From: a virus
DNA: 64,000 bases
IMG/VR virus record: IMGVR_UViG_3300022226_000002
Coordinates: 1-64,000 of that record
Direction: 5' to 3' (one strand)
Each line of letters begins with the position of its first letter. The stretch's first letter is position 1. The notes under the pieces were generated by a model that was not told the DNA's origin, searched no databases, and saw nothing but the letters and a program-made list of their open reading frames with translations. The position numbers and the translations under genes were made by a program. Shown here one piece after another: positions 24,944 through 32,084 of this stretch.

Positions 24944-25342
24944 TCACCTCGACGGATACACGTAAATCGGCTTGTTGTAGTATCTGCTGCCTAGACCGTA
25001 AGGATTCCGAATGCTCTGCGGTGAATATGGACTGCCGAAACGTCCGTACGGGTTGCTCACCGAATCCCGCCTGTACGGGTTCACACTGAACTCCCCGTAA
25101 TACCTCCCTCCCGACCACAACTGCGGCGGACGAGTCGCGTACGGATTCGACCACGACTCATTGCTGAATCTGCTCCCGTAGCGACTGTAAGCGTTAAAAA
25201 GACCGTCCGGCCGAAAACGACTCCCCGCACCGTACGGGTTCTCAAGAGACTGCCCGTCGTAAGGACTCACACCCCATGCACCGACCTGGCCAAAACACGT
25301 CCCACCAAACAACAACACCAGTAAAAACACTATCCTGCTCAT
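24944..25342 (-). CDS. Secreted NPYG-repeat protein
   Basis: 132 residues. A clean signal peptide (MSRIVFLLVLLFGGTCFG) is followed by repeated motifs: ENPYGAG, SNPYATR, VNPYRRD, SNPYGRFG, RNPYGLG with SPYSPQS between them. Such NPYG-x-x-GSPYSP repeats occur in short secreted bacterial proteins of unknown function. A Cys follows GGT near the cleavage site, so a lipoprotein is possible but the lipobox is poor. First gene of the leftward block, facing a divergent promoter region. Confidence 0.65.
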   Translation of the reverse strand: MSRIVFLLVLLFGGTCFGQVGAWGVSPYDGQSLENPYGAGSRFRPDGLFNAYSRYGSRFSNESWSNPYATRPPQLWSGGRYYGEFSVNPYRRDSVSNPYGRFGSPYSPQSIRNPYGLGSRYYNKPIYVYPSR

Positions 25343-25369
25343 CTCACCCCTCCCAAAACTAGAGTTGTG

Positions 25370-25397
25370 TTGACATTGTCACCAGCCGCAGTATAGT
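25370..25397 (+). promoter_or_regulatory. Sigma70-type promoter for the rightward methyltransferase operon
   Basis: TTGACA at 25370-25375, 16-bp spacer, TATAGT at 25392-25397, 44 bases ahead of the first rightward gene. The -35 lies within TGACA-T-TGTCA, a small palindrome that could be an operator. GTGTTGACATT is shared with the promoter at 46.46 kb. Confidence 0.6.
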
Positions 25398-25440
25398 CGG
25401 CAACTAGAGGAATGCAACTCACAACCACACGGAAACTATC

Positions 25441-25806
25441 ATGAACGACACGTCAAGATCACCGTTCCCTGAGTTGGTCGCCAAAAACCTGCTCGAAGAC
25501 TGGCTCTGCAAACTTGCCAATATGAGCAACCTTCCACGCACTCGGGAAACCAATTCCAAAGTGCTGGATCACCTCCAACTACTCGATGGTGGCGCTTTCG
25601 AGGACACGTACGTGTTTGACGTAGACTTGATGAAAGATGGGGCCGAAATAGACATCAAAACCTTTGATGAAGATTGCCTGCAACCGCTACAAGAATTCGC
25701 AGACTGGGCTCGAGAATGGTTGGGCGGCAGATTTTATTTGCGGTTCAACGTCTTTCTCTTCCATGCAGCAACCACTTTTTCCAATACCAACCAGGAGACA
25801 CCATGA
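25441..25806 (+). CDS. Hypothetical acidic protein
   Basis: 121 residues, acidic, with VAKNLLEDWLCKLANM helix and DLMKDGAEIDIKTFDEDCLQPLQEFADWAREWLG. No recognised motif. First gene after the promoter; its stop overlaps the DHH gene start (ATGA), so the two are coupled. Confidence 0.6.
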   Translation: MNDTSRSPFPELVAKNLLEDWLCKLANMSNLPRTRETNSKVLDHLQLLDGGAFEDTYVFDVDLMKDGAEIDIKTFDEDCLQPLQEFADWAREWLGGRFYLRFNVFLFHAATTFSNTNQETP

Positions 25807-26657
25807 AACCACTATGCCTCTACCACCGCTCTGACCTGGACGGAAAATGCTCCGGCCACATCGTCTCCAGATTCGTCGAAGATGTTGAACTACTAGGCGT
25901 CGAATACGGTGACGAACTGCCCTGGAATCAGTTCAATAGCCGCACTATCTACCTCGTCGACTTCTCGCTTCAGCCATGGTCCGATATGGAACGACTCGCC
26001 GAGGTCTCCGAACACCTCATCTGGATCGATCACCATAAATCCGCACTCCTCGACTACGACGAATCCGGACTGAATCTCGACGGCCGCCTAGATACCACAA
26101 AAGCCGCCTGTGAACTCTGCTGGGAATTCTTCACCAGCAAACCAATACCCAAAGCCGTATACCTGCTCGGAAGATACGACGTCTGGGACCTCGCTGCAGA
26201 TGATCTCGTCCTACCCTTCCAAATGGGCATGAGACTCCAACCCTGGAGCCCAGACGACAAACAATGGGATCTGTTCTTCCAAATCGGATGGGAAGATCAC
26301 CTCTTCCCTATCGTCAGAGACGGAAACGTCATCCTCAAATACCAAGAAAACACCAACCGACGTATCATGGCCAAAGCCTTCGAGCACGAGTGGGAGGGAT
26401 ACCTCTTCCTCGCCGTAAACGCCGGGGGACTCAACTCGCAAGCATTCGAGTCCAGATACGATCCAGATGAACACCACGCCGTCATGGCCTTCTTCTACGA
26501 CGGCTCCCAAAAACAATGGACCGTTTCCATGTACTCCCCAGATCAATCTTCGGACCTGTCAGGACTAGCCAAAAAGATGGGCGGAGGCGGTCACGCTGCC
26601 GCTTGCGGGTTCCAAGTCAATTCCCTCGCTCAAATCGGACTAAACGACGAGTACTAA
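25803..26657 (+). CDS. DHH-family phosphoesterase
   Basis: 284 residues from the ATG at 25803 (AGGAG site, ATGA overlap); the longer frame is not used. Motifs: HRSDLDGKCSG at 8-18 (DxDG), YLVDFSL at 50-56, WIDHHKSA at 74-81 (DHH) and GGGGHAAACGF at 260-270 (DHHA1 RNA/DNA-binding end). The family cleaves short oligoribonucleotides, pAp or cyclic dinucleotides. In a phage it could recycle nanoRNA or remove host signalling nucleotides; the substrate cannot be told from sequence. Confidence 0.85.
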   Translation: MKPLCLYHRSDLDGKCSGHIVSRFVEDVELLGVEYGDELPWNQFNSRTIYLVDFSLQPWSDMERLAEVSEHLIWIDHHKSALLDYDESGLNLDGRLDTTKAACELCWEFFTSKPIPKAVYLLGRYDVWDLAADDLVLPFQMGMRLQPWSPDDKQWDLFFQIGWEDHLFPIVRDGNVILKYQENTNRRIMAKAFEHEWEGYLFLAVNAGGLNSQAFESRYDPDEHHAVMAFFYDGSQKQWTVSMYSPDQSSDLSGLAKKMGGGGHAAACGFQVNSLAQIGLNDEY

Positions 26658-26663
26658 ACTCAC

Positions 26664-28058
26664 ATGACACTCATCCTCGACCGTGACGGAGTTCAAATAC
26701 ACCAAGGCGATTGCCTCGAAACGCTCGCCAAGCTCCCCAATCGCTCCGTTCACTGCTGCGTCACCAGCCCTCCATACTGGGGACTCAGGTCGTACGGCAC
26801 TGATCCATCGGTCTGGGGCGGCGATATGAGCTGTGAACATGAGTGGGAATCCGTCTCGCACTATGGCGGCGGCGGGCAGCCTAGCGATAAACAACGGTGG
26901 CAACACACCGGATCTGGCCCAAGCGGACACCCCAAAGTCGAAACGGGCACTTGCCAACTCTGCGGCGCCTGGCTCGGTTCACTCGGGCTCGAACCCACCC
27001 CCGAACTCTACGTTCAGCACATCGTCGAAGTCTTCCGGGAAGTACGCCGTGTACTACGGGACGATGCCACACTTTGGCTTAATCTGGGGGATTCATACGC
27101 CACAGGCGCCGGCAAGGCCAATAACCCTGGAAGCGATGCCCGGCCTCGAGGTGATCGACCCGGTTCGGCCGCCGGAAAGGCCGAATACGCCGACTTCCCC
27201 GCCTGCCAGCCCAATCGAATGCCCATCGCCGGTCTCAAACCTAAAGACCTCGTCGGTATCCCCTGGCGAGTAGCCTTCGCACTCCAAGCCGATGGCTGGT
27301 TTCTCCGCCAGGACATCATCTGGGCAAAACCAGCTCCCATGCCCGAATCGGTTCGGGACCGCTGCACAAAAGCCCACGAATACATCTTCCTGCTCTCTAA
27401 GTCCCAACGGTACTACTTTGACTCGGAGGCGATCGCGGAGCCATCAACCGATCCAGAGTCATACCGGGCCAGGACACCAAGGAATGAGGACGCTGGATAT
27501 CTTTCTGACAAGGATCGAATGCGAACGCGTGTATGTGAATCGGCGAACGGGAAGAGTTACCCAACCCGAAACAAACGCTCCGTATGGACTGTAAACACCA
27601 AACCATACCCCAAGGCCCACAAGGCCCACTTCGCCACCTTCCCACCAAAACTAATCGAACCCTGCATACTAGCCGGATGCCCCGCTGCCTGCTGCTCAAA
27701 GTGCGGCGCACCGTGGGTTCGCGTCACCCAGCGGGTCGACAAGGGCTACGACGGCAGCCGATATGGTGAAAACGCCGTGAACGCCACCGGTGGGGCAATC
27801 TCTGGCGGGACAGACAAGAGTACCCTCGGCAGTAGCGGAGGAAAACTCACAGGGGCTACCGAGACGATGGGATTTGAACCCACCTGCCAGTGTGGCGAGG
27901 GAAAAGCCCATGGTACCGTCCTAGACCCGTTCCTAGGCTCCGGTACCACCGCCGAAGTCGCGCAATCACTCGGAAGACGATCCATCGGTATCGAACTCAA
28001 TCCCGATTACTGCTCCCTCGCCGCCGATCGATTCAAACAACGGATACTCTTCCCATAA
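26664..28058 (+). CDS. Site-specific DNA methyltransferase (N4/N6 type)
   Basis: 464 residues. TSPPYWGLRSYG at 34-45 is catalytic motif IV of the SPPY class and DPFLGSGTT at about 421-429 is the SAM motif, in the permuted (beta class) order; a zinc-like CCSKCGAP...CQCG set lies in between, as in many phage enzymes of this type. Amino-methylates adenine N6 or cytosine N4. No restriction nuclease partner is seen, so it probably protects the phage genome. It follows the DHH gene with a six-base gap. Confidence 0.9.
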   Translation: MTLILDRDGVQIHQGDCLETLAKLPNRSVHCCVTSPPYWGLRSYGTDPSVWGGDMSCEHEWESVSHYGGGGQPSDKQRWQHTGSGPSGHPKVETGTCQLCGAWLGSLGLEPTPELYVQHIVEVFREVRRVLRDDATLWLNLGDSYATGAGKANNPGSDARPRGDRPGSAAGKAEYADFPACQPNRMPIAGLKPKDLVGIPWRVAFALQADGWFLRQDIIWAKPAPMPESVRDRCTKAHEYIFLLSKSQRYYFDSEAIAEPSTDPESYRARTPRNEDAGYLSDKDRMRTRVCESANGKSYPTRNKRSVWTVNTKPYPKAHKAHFATFPPKLIEPCILAGCPAACCSKCGAPWVRVTQRVDKGYDGSRYGENAVNATGGAISGGTDKSTLGSSGGKLTGATETMGFEPTCQCGEGKAHGTVLDPFLGSGTTAEVAQSLGRRSIGIELNPDYCSLAADRFKQRILFP

Positions 28059-28639
28059 GGGTGCGGCTTCCATACACCATTTCCTAGGACTCCCACCCAT
28101 AACCACTAAAACACCAACTACCAATAAACATGGACCCGGTGACGCAAGCTGAAAATCTCTTGTCAGTACAGAGGTATATACGCAGGGGACCCGGCGGCCG
28201 GCCGGGGGGGTCCGGTTGGGTTTCCGGCCGAGATGGACCGCCGCGGCGCCGAGCACCTGGGCCGGCAGCTCCACCAGGCCCACCCCACAGCCCACCGCAG
28301 CGGCCACAGCTGCGACCCACGAGCCACCCCACCCCACCAGCCACGCAGCAGCCCTATGGCCTGGCCACCTCACCACTTACGCAGCCCACCCACCACGCAC
28401 AGCCCACAGCCCTGCGCCCATGGGCCACACCACACACAGCACACACCACCACCACACCCACGGCGCCCGTGACATGGGGGTGAACCGGGAATCGGGGTCA
28501 GCCACCCCAGCACCATGGCGCAAGGACTTAGGAGCCAAAAGGCGCATTGTGCGCGTCCTTATGGGGGGGGTGCTAGGCGTCCGCGAATCGGGGATAGGAC
28601 GGGGATAGGGCGGGGATAGGGCGGGGATAGGGCAACGTG
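28059..28639. other. Non-coding, strand-asymmetric convergent region
   Basis: 580 bases between the converging methyltransferase and a leftward gene. About 28,250-28,470 is C/A-rich on the plus strand (G/T-rich on minus) with frequent CCCAC/CAGCCCA words; reading frames there are compositional. A hairpin-capable segment at 28,526-28,560 has AAGGAC...GTCCTT arms with an inner GCGCA/TGCGC stem. The 11-bp repeats are described separately. No gene seen. Confidence 0.6.
28590..28633 (+). repeat. Four tandem 11-bp G-rich repeats
   Basis: GGGGATAGGAC followed by three exact GGGGATAGGGC units. The spacing of G runs allows a G-quadruplex on the plus strand. It ends six bases before the stop codon of the leftward 28640-29575 gene, so it may act on the 3' end of that message or in replication or recombination. 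Confidence 0.9.
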
Positions 28640-29575
28640 TCAGTCGTCGGCTTCCATGTCGGCCAGCAGATCGCGGACTTCCGAAATGGCCAGCTTTTCC
28701 CGGCGGATGTGGGCGGCCTCGTCCTCCTGGGCGGCCGTCGCGCGGGCTGCAATGTCGCAGTACTTGCTGTAAGCCCGAATCGAGGTTTCCAGCCAGCCGA
28801 TGGCGGCCTTTGACGGTGCCGGCCGATCAGCTCGGCTTAGATCCACCCGAACGGCCCCGCCGGGCAATTCCTCTACCACGTCGATCCGGGAAGACTGCAC
28901 CCATTGAATCTCGGAGGCCAGGCTGGCGTTCGACTGCAGGGCTGGCCAGCCGGCAGGTAGGGCACCGAGCCCGGAAACGCCGGCCGGGGCGGGTTCCGGG
29001 GCCTCGAGCGGTTCGGGCTCTGGGGCTTCCGGCTCCGGTTCGGGGATCGGCTCCGGCTCGGGCATTTCCAGGTAGGCCGGGTCAACACCAGGAGGTGGGA
29101 ACTCAGCCAGAACAACCCGCCAGGCATGATCGGCCGCAGACGCACGGGTCAGACCAGCCGCAACCCCCTGACGTATCAAATCTTTCCGTCGTCGGTCAAC
29201 CTCCCAGCGGCGACCCTCCAGAATCCAGCGATTGGTGGCCTGGGATCGTGTCTCCTCGCGCGCGAAAGGAAGGCCACCCGGCGAATCCTGCCCCGCGGCA
29301 CCGTCACCGGCCGGAGTGACGCCCCCCGTTTCGAGTTGTGGCGGTTCAGTCTGATCCTGTTTGGTTGGTTGTCGCGTTGGCTGTCCGGTTGCGTTGTCTT
29401 GGTTGTTCTCTAGGGTAGCGTTGGAAGTGGCGTCGGAAACGGTCGCGGCTGGTCGCTTGCAGGGCTGGGGCTGGGGCTGTGGTTTCTTCTTTGGGGGTGG
29501 CTGTGGGGGTTGTTCAGCTTCGGAAACAGCCGGGGTGTGCACCAGGGGCGCGCTTTTTCGCTTGCGTTTGCTCAC
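28640..29575 (-). CDS. Proline-rich protein with conserved helical C-terminus
   Basis: 311 residues from a GTG that overlaps the upstream stop (GTGA). The first 110 and residues 170-200 are low-complexity (PPQPPPKKKPQPQ, PEPEPIPEPEPE). A helical middle (WILEGRRWEVDRRRKDLIRQGVAAGLTRASAADHAWR) and a compact end (IDVVEELPGGAVRVDLSRADR, WLETSIRAYSKYCDIAARA, EVRDLLADMEADD) look folded. Not recognised. Basic N-terminus KRKRK suggests nucleic-acid contact. Confidence 0.6.
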   Translation of the reverse strand: MSKRKRKSAPLVHTPAVSEAEQPPQPPPKKKPQPQPQPCKRPAATVSDATSNATLENNQDNATGQPTRQPTKQDQTEPPQLETGGVTPAGDGAAGQDSPGGLPFAREETRSQATNRWILEGRRWEVDRRRKDLIRQGVAAGLTRASAADHAWRVVLAEFPPPGVDPAYLEMPEPEPIPEPEPEAPEPEPLEAPEPAPAGVSGLGALPAGWPALQSNASLASEIQWVQSSRIDVVEELPGGAVRVDLSRADRPAPSKAAIGWLETSIRAYSKYCDIAARATAAQEDEAAHIRREKLAISEVRDLLADMEADD

Positions 29576-29877
29576 TTGGTGTTCCCTCCTTCACCGAACT
29601 GCGCGACTCCGAGCCCCTCAAAGAACGCCTTTGCGGCGGTGTGGGCGTCTCGAGCCATCTGGCGGAGGTGCTCGGGGTCGTCTGCGGCGGTCTCCCCGAC
29701 CTGGAACCCACACTCCGGGCAGACGTGGTGCCCCCCCAGGTGGTCGGCTGCCAGGCGGGAGTAGATCTGGAGGGAAAGAGCCTGCACCGCCTGGGAAATG
29801 GCGGCCTCGGTGGCTTTCCTCTGCTGGCCAATCGTGGGCACCGGAATACCGAAGGGTGGCGAGTTTCGACCGTTCAC
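29572..29877 (-). CDS. Small protein with a CxxC site
   Basis: 101 residues from a GTG (GGGGAGAG site). Helix TEAAISQAVQALSLQIYSRLAADH, then HVCPECGFQVGE, then helix HLRQMARDAHTAAKAFFEGLG. One CxxC plus nearby His (HHVC) could form a zinc knuckle. Transcribed from the promoter at about 30.0 kb. Function unknown. Confidence 0.55.
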   Translation of the reverse strand: MNGRNSPPFGIPVPTIGQQRKATEAAISQAVQALSLQIYSRLAADHLGGHHVCPECGFQVGETAADDPEHLRQMARDAHTAAKAFFEGLGVAQFGEGGNTK

Positions 29878-29887
29878 GGGCTCTCCC

Positions 29888-30015
29888 CTTATTGAGACTG
29901 GCCAGAATTCTGGCAGGTGTCCAGCGTCGAGGGGCCGGGAGATCGTGCGTTAGGCGGCCTCTCCGGGCCTCTGATTGGGGGATTATAGCCGGAAACGGCC
30001 CCGAGTCTCAATAAG
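29888..30015. repeat. 128-bp segment bounded by perfect 12-bp inverted repeats
   Basis: CTTATTGAGACT at 29888 and its exact reverse complement at 30004-30015. Inside are a perfect 14-bp palindrome GCCAGAATTCTGGC (29901-29914), GGGGCC/GGCCCC arms and the promoter above. No flanking target duplication was found. It may be a MITE-like insertion or a large promoter-leader fold. Confidence 0.7.
29982..30011 (-). promoter_or_regulatory. Sigma70-type promoter inside a long inverted repeat
   Basis: Minus strand: TTGAGA, 18-bp spacer, TATAAT (exact consensus). The -35 lies within the right arm of a 12-bp inverted repeat. It would drive the 29572-29877 and 28640-29575 genes; the -35 overlaps the stop of the 30008 gene. 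Confidence 0.6.
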
Positions 30016-30277
30016 AGCCGGTTTTTGGGTTGTAGCCGCCGTCTGGTTCTGAAAACTGATTTTCAGGTTTTTCAGCGGAGGAAAGGATAGCGGCCGCCAG
30101 TTCCGAAACGGTCTGCCCGGTAGCGGCAGCGTGCGCCCGAAGGCGCGCGGCTGTGCGGACCGGCACGTATACGCTGATCGTTTCCATGGGCTCCGGGTGT
30201 GCCGGCGGGCGACCTGCTCCCGGCCTGCGTCCGCCGTGGCCTTGTTTTCCCGCTGTTTTTGGGGTGTTTTGGGGCAT
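30008..30277 (-). CDS. Small basic protein, possible ribbon-helix-helix
   Basis: 89 residues. KQGHGGRRPGAGRPPAHPEP is a GRP-type basic stretch, then METISVYVPVRTAARLRAHAAATGQTVSELAAAIL has the strand-helix-helix shape of a ribbon-helix-helix repressor. First leftward gene opposite the plus operon, so it may regulate the divergent promoters. Confidence 0.6.
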   Translation of the reverse strand: MPQNTPKTAGKQGHGGRRPGAGRPPAHPEPMETISVYVPVRTAARLRAHAAATGQTVSELAAAILSSAEKPENQFSEPDGGYNPKTGSY

Positions 30278-30373
30278 GGCTGAATTATCTTGATTTTCTT
30301 TGCGGATTCATGTGGACACGGCACGAATAGTGTATATGATTCACTGTTGACATTCAAGACATGGGCGCCAACC
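30278..30373. promoter_or_regulatory. Divergent intergenic region
   Basis: About 95 bases between leftward and rightward operons, AT-richer than its surroundings. GTTGACATTC on the plus strand matches the -35 context of two other promoters, but no matching -10 is visible at 16-18 bp; TATATGATT upstream of it could be a -10 for another start. Direction of use uncertain. Confidence 0.35.
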
Positions 30374-30541
30374 ATGACCACCACACAAATCAGCCCCGCT
30401 CGATTCCCCTCTACCCGGTTGGCGCCTGGTTTGGAATTCGGGCGGGGCTTTCTCTTTGGAGCAAATGAGCATGTACCACGTAACCTGCTGCAATGGCTAC
30501 TATTCCGTAGGGTCAACCAGCGACCCGAACAAGGCGGTTGA
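30374..30541 (+). CDS. Possible leader peptide (MTTT start)
   Basis: 55 residues from an ATGACCACCAC start that matches the start context of four following genes. It runs through an attenuator-like stem and overlaps the next gene by about 77 bases, so only its first part may matter, as a leader peptide. Composition is not convincing as a folded protein. Confidence 0.3.
   Translation: MTTTQISPARFPSTRLAPGLEFGRGFLFGANEHVPRNLLQWLLFRRVNQRPEQGG
30392..30457 (+). promoter_or_regulatory. Attenuator-like stem ahead of the rightward operon
   Basis: AGCCCCGC at 30392-30399 pairs with GCGGGGCT at 30442-30449, followed by TTCTCTTT. Inner CCCG/CGGG can extend the fold. It lies between a MTTT leader frame and the first clear small gene, whose ribosome site follows at once. 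Confidence 0.45.
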
Positions 30542-30614
30542 AATCGCCCGCGCCACGCCCTCAAGTCCGCCCCCGTACGACCACGCCACCCGGACAGGAA
30601 TGTACGACCGATGA
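30465..30614 (+). CDS. Small protein, 49 residues
   Basis: ATG at 30465 behind TTTGGAG; ends with TGA overlapping the next start (ATGA). Sequence begins MSMYHVTCCNGYYSVGSTSD and continues PNKAVEIARATPSSPPPYDH. A short beta-then-helix protein with a CC pair. Too short for many gene finders but the spacing and coupling support it. Confidence 0.6.
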   Translation: MSMYHVTCCNGYYSVGSTSDPNKAVEIARATPSSPPPYDHATRTGMYDR

Positions 30615-30799
30615 CCACAAACAGCCCACAAGAAGAAGTCTTGGCGCTGGCGTTCGCGCTTACTCAGCTCTGCAACATATGCGACGAAGACGCCAGCGAC
30701 GGCCTGCTATGGGCGGAACGGGTGGCCGCTGAAGTCGCCAAGGCGCGGAGGCTTTTAGAACTGATCGACGCCCGCAAGTACACCCGACAGGAGCCCTGA
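30611..30799 (+). CDS. Small helical protein
   Basis: 62 residues, start overlaps the previous stop (ATGA). TTNSPQEEVLALAFALTQLCNICDEDASDGLLWAERVAAEVAKARRLLELID is largely helical with two Cys in CNIC. Role unknown. Start context ATGACCAC is shared with neighbours. Confidence 0.6.
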   Translation: MTTNSPQEEVLALAFALTQLCNICDEDASDGLLWAERVAAEVAKARRLLELIDARKYTRQEP

Positions 30800-30803
30800 A
30801 ACG

Positions 30804-31316
30804 ATGACCACGACCAACGAACACCTTTCAACGGATTCCCCAGGCTGGGCGCCCATGTGGGAAGCTCTGGCCGACGCCACCGGCGACCGTGCCGACTATT
30901 GCCCCGAAACCAACGAAGTGTGGCAGTACATGGGCACTTACGACGGCGCGCACCAGTTCCGCCACCGTCACCGCCCCGAGAGTTGCCCACCGATCAAGGG
31001 CTTTGCTGGAAAGCACTGCGACCGGGTTTACTTGCACCTCGACGCGGAAACGCTGCGAGTGACGCGGGTACACGTTCGGCTTTACCTCGACGACTCGGCC
31101 AGTATCTACGCCGGGCACGTTCACGGGCCGGGCAACACGCCACCACGGCCAAGCGGCGGCAGCTCCGACATTACCGGGGAGGAACACGAGCGCATGAACT
31201 GCCCGCGCTGCGGCGGCAATCACCCCCTGCGAGACTGCCCGCGCCCCGATCAGGAGCAATTCGAGGCCAATTGCGGCGGCGCTTTCGATGGCTTCAACCG
31301 TTACTTCCGACGCTGA
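30804..31316 (+). CDS. Hypothetical protein with C-terminal zinc knuckle
   Basis: 170 residues. N-terminal part contains WQYMGTYDGAHQFRHRHRPESC and a beta segment VYLHLDAETLRVTRVHVRLYLDD; residues about 133-145 are CPRCGGNHPLRDC, a CCHC-like zinc knuckle. Possibly binds single-stranded nucleic acid. Starts ATGACCACGACC. Confidence 0.6.
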   Translation: MTTTNEHLSTDSPGWAPMWEALADATGDRADYCPETNEVWQYMGTYDGAHQFRHRHRPESCPPIKGFAGKHCDRVYLHLDAETLRVTRVHVRLYLDDSASIYAGHVHGPGNTPPRPSGGSSDITGEEHERMNCPRCGGNHPLRDCPRPDQEQFEANCGGAFDGFNRYFRR

Positions 31317-31362
31317 CCCAGGACTCTAAAACCGTCGCAACGACGGCAAGGAACCCGAAACC

Positions 31363-31758
31363 ATGACCACGACACGCAAACGCCGAAACTGCCGATTCTG
31401 GGCCTACGTCAACGGCGGCCCGGTCAAGATCACCCTCAAGCCCGGTCAACGGCTCGAACACTCCGAGGGTGGCCCCACCGATGAGGGCTGGCATTGTGAC
31501 TCCACCGCCTGGGAATACCCCGCAGACGAGGCGGCAGTGTACCGCGAATGGTGCAGCGATGGCCGCGACTGCGACGGACGGCTTACCCACAGCGGGGAGG
31601 ATCGGTGCCCACTCGATCAGCTCGACGCGGGCAACGTGCCGTATGTGACCGACGAAGACAACCACGCCACCTGGTGGGGAGTGATCTGGCCTGACTGGCA
31701 GGAACACCGGAACCACGGGGGTACGACGAATACGCCCAGGCTGCCGGCTATTGAGTGA
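31363..31758 (+). CDS. Hypothetical Trp/Cys-rich protein
   Basis: 131 residues; RKRRNCRFWAYVNGGPVKITLKPGQRLEHSEGG resembles the beginning of small phage proteins of the same type, with VYREWCSDGRDCDGRLTHSG later. Five cysteines, possibly metal-bound. Starts ATGACCACGACA. Function unknown. Confidence 0.55.
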   Translation: MTTTRKRRNCRFWAYVNGGPVKITLKPGQRLEHSEGGPTDEGWHCDSTAWEYPADEAAVYREWCSDGRDCDGRLTHSGEDRCPLDQLDAGNVPYVTDEDNHATWWGVIWPDWQEHRNHGGTTNTPRLPAIE

Positions 31759-31767
31759 GCCGAGGAC

Positions 31768-31792
31768 ACGCGGCGCGACGGTCGCGCCGCGT
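31768..31792 (+). promoter_or_regulatory. 11-bp hairpin between small genes
   Basis: ACGCGGCGCGA, CGG loop, exact complement. It is followed by TTCCTCGTTTC, too few U for a good terminator, so mRNA processing or stabilisation is more likely. It sits in the 100-base gap before the 70-residue gene. Confidence 0.5.
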
Positions 31793-31859
31793 TCCTCGTT
31801 TCATTCCGAAACGACCGGCTGGGCGGTTTCCCAGCGACCACGACCGGAGGCCACGACAG

Positions 31860-32072
31860 ATGACCACGACCTTCCAAATCTACGTAGACCGAGGCAACGG
31901 CCTGGAACTCGACGGATGCTGGGGCAGTGAACATGCCCAATTCGAGAGCCAACAGGAAGCCGCAGAAGCCGCCCAGCACTTACACAACTGCTACCCGGAC
32001 TGTGAATGGGTGGTAGTGGATGAATTCACTGAGAACGAAATCCTACGCTTGCCCACCTCACCACGACCTTAG
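31860..32072 (+). CDS. Small hypothetical protein
   Basis: 70 residues from the ATG at 31860 behind GGAGG; the upstream extension covers the hairpin and is not used. TTTFQIYVDRGNGLELDGCWGSEHAQFESQQEAAEAAQHLHNCYPDCEWVVVDE reads as a beta-alpha-beta fold with a substrate-like loop. No family. Starts ATGACCACGACC. Confidence 0.6.
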   Translation: MTTTFQIYVDRGNGLELDGCWGSEHAQFESQQEAAEAAQHLHNCYPDCEWVVVDEFTENEILRLPTSPRP

Positions 32073-32084
32073 GAGGGTTAGAAC

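Noticed and set aside
28130-28608. Several frames in the C/A-rich block
   Set aside because: Pure composition (Pro/His/Thr words), no ribosome site, no domain.
30290-30373. Extension of the leader frame upstream of 30374
   Set aside because: No ribosome site, and it overlaps the divergent promoter region.
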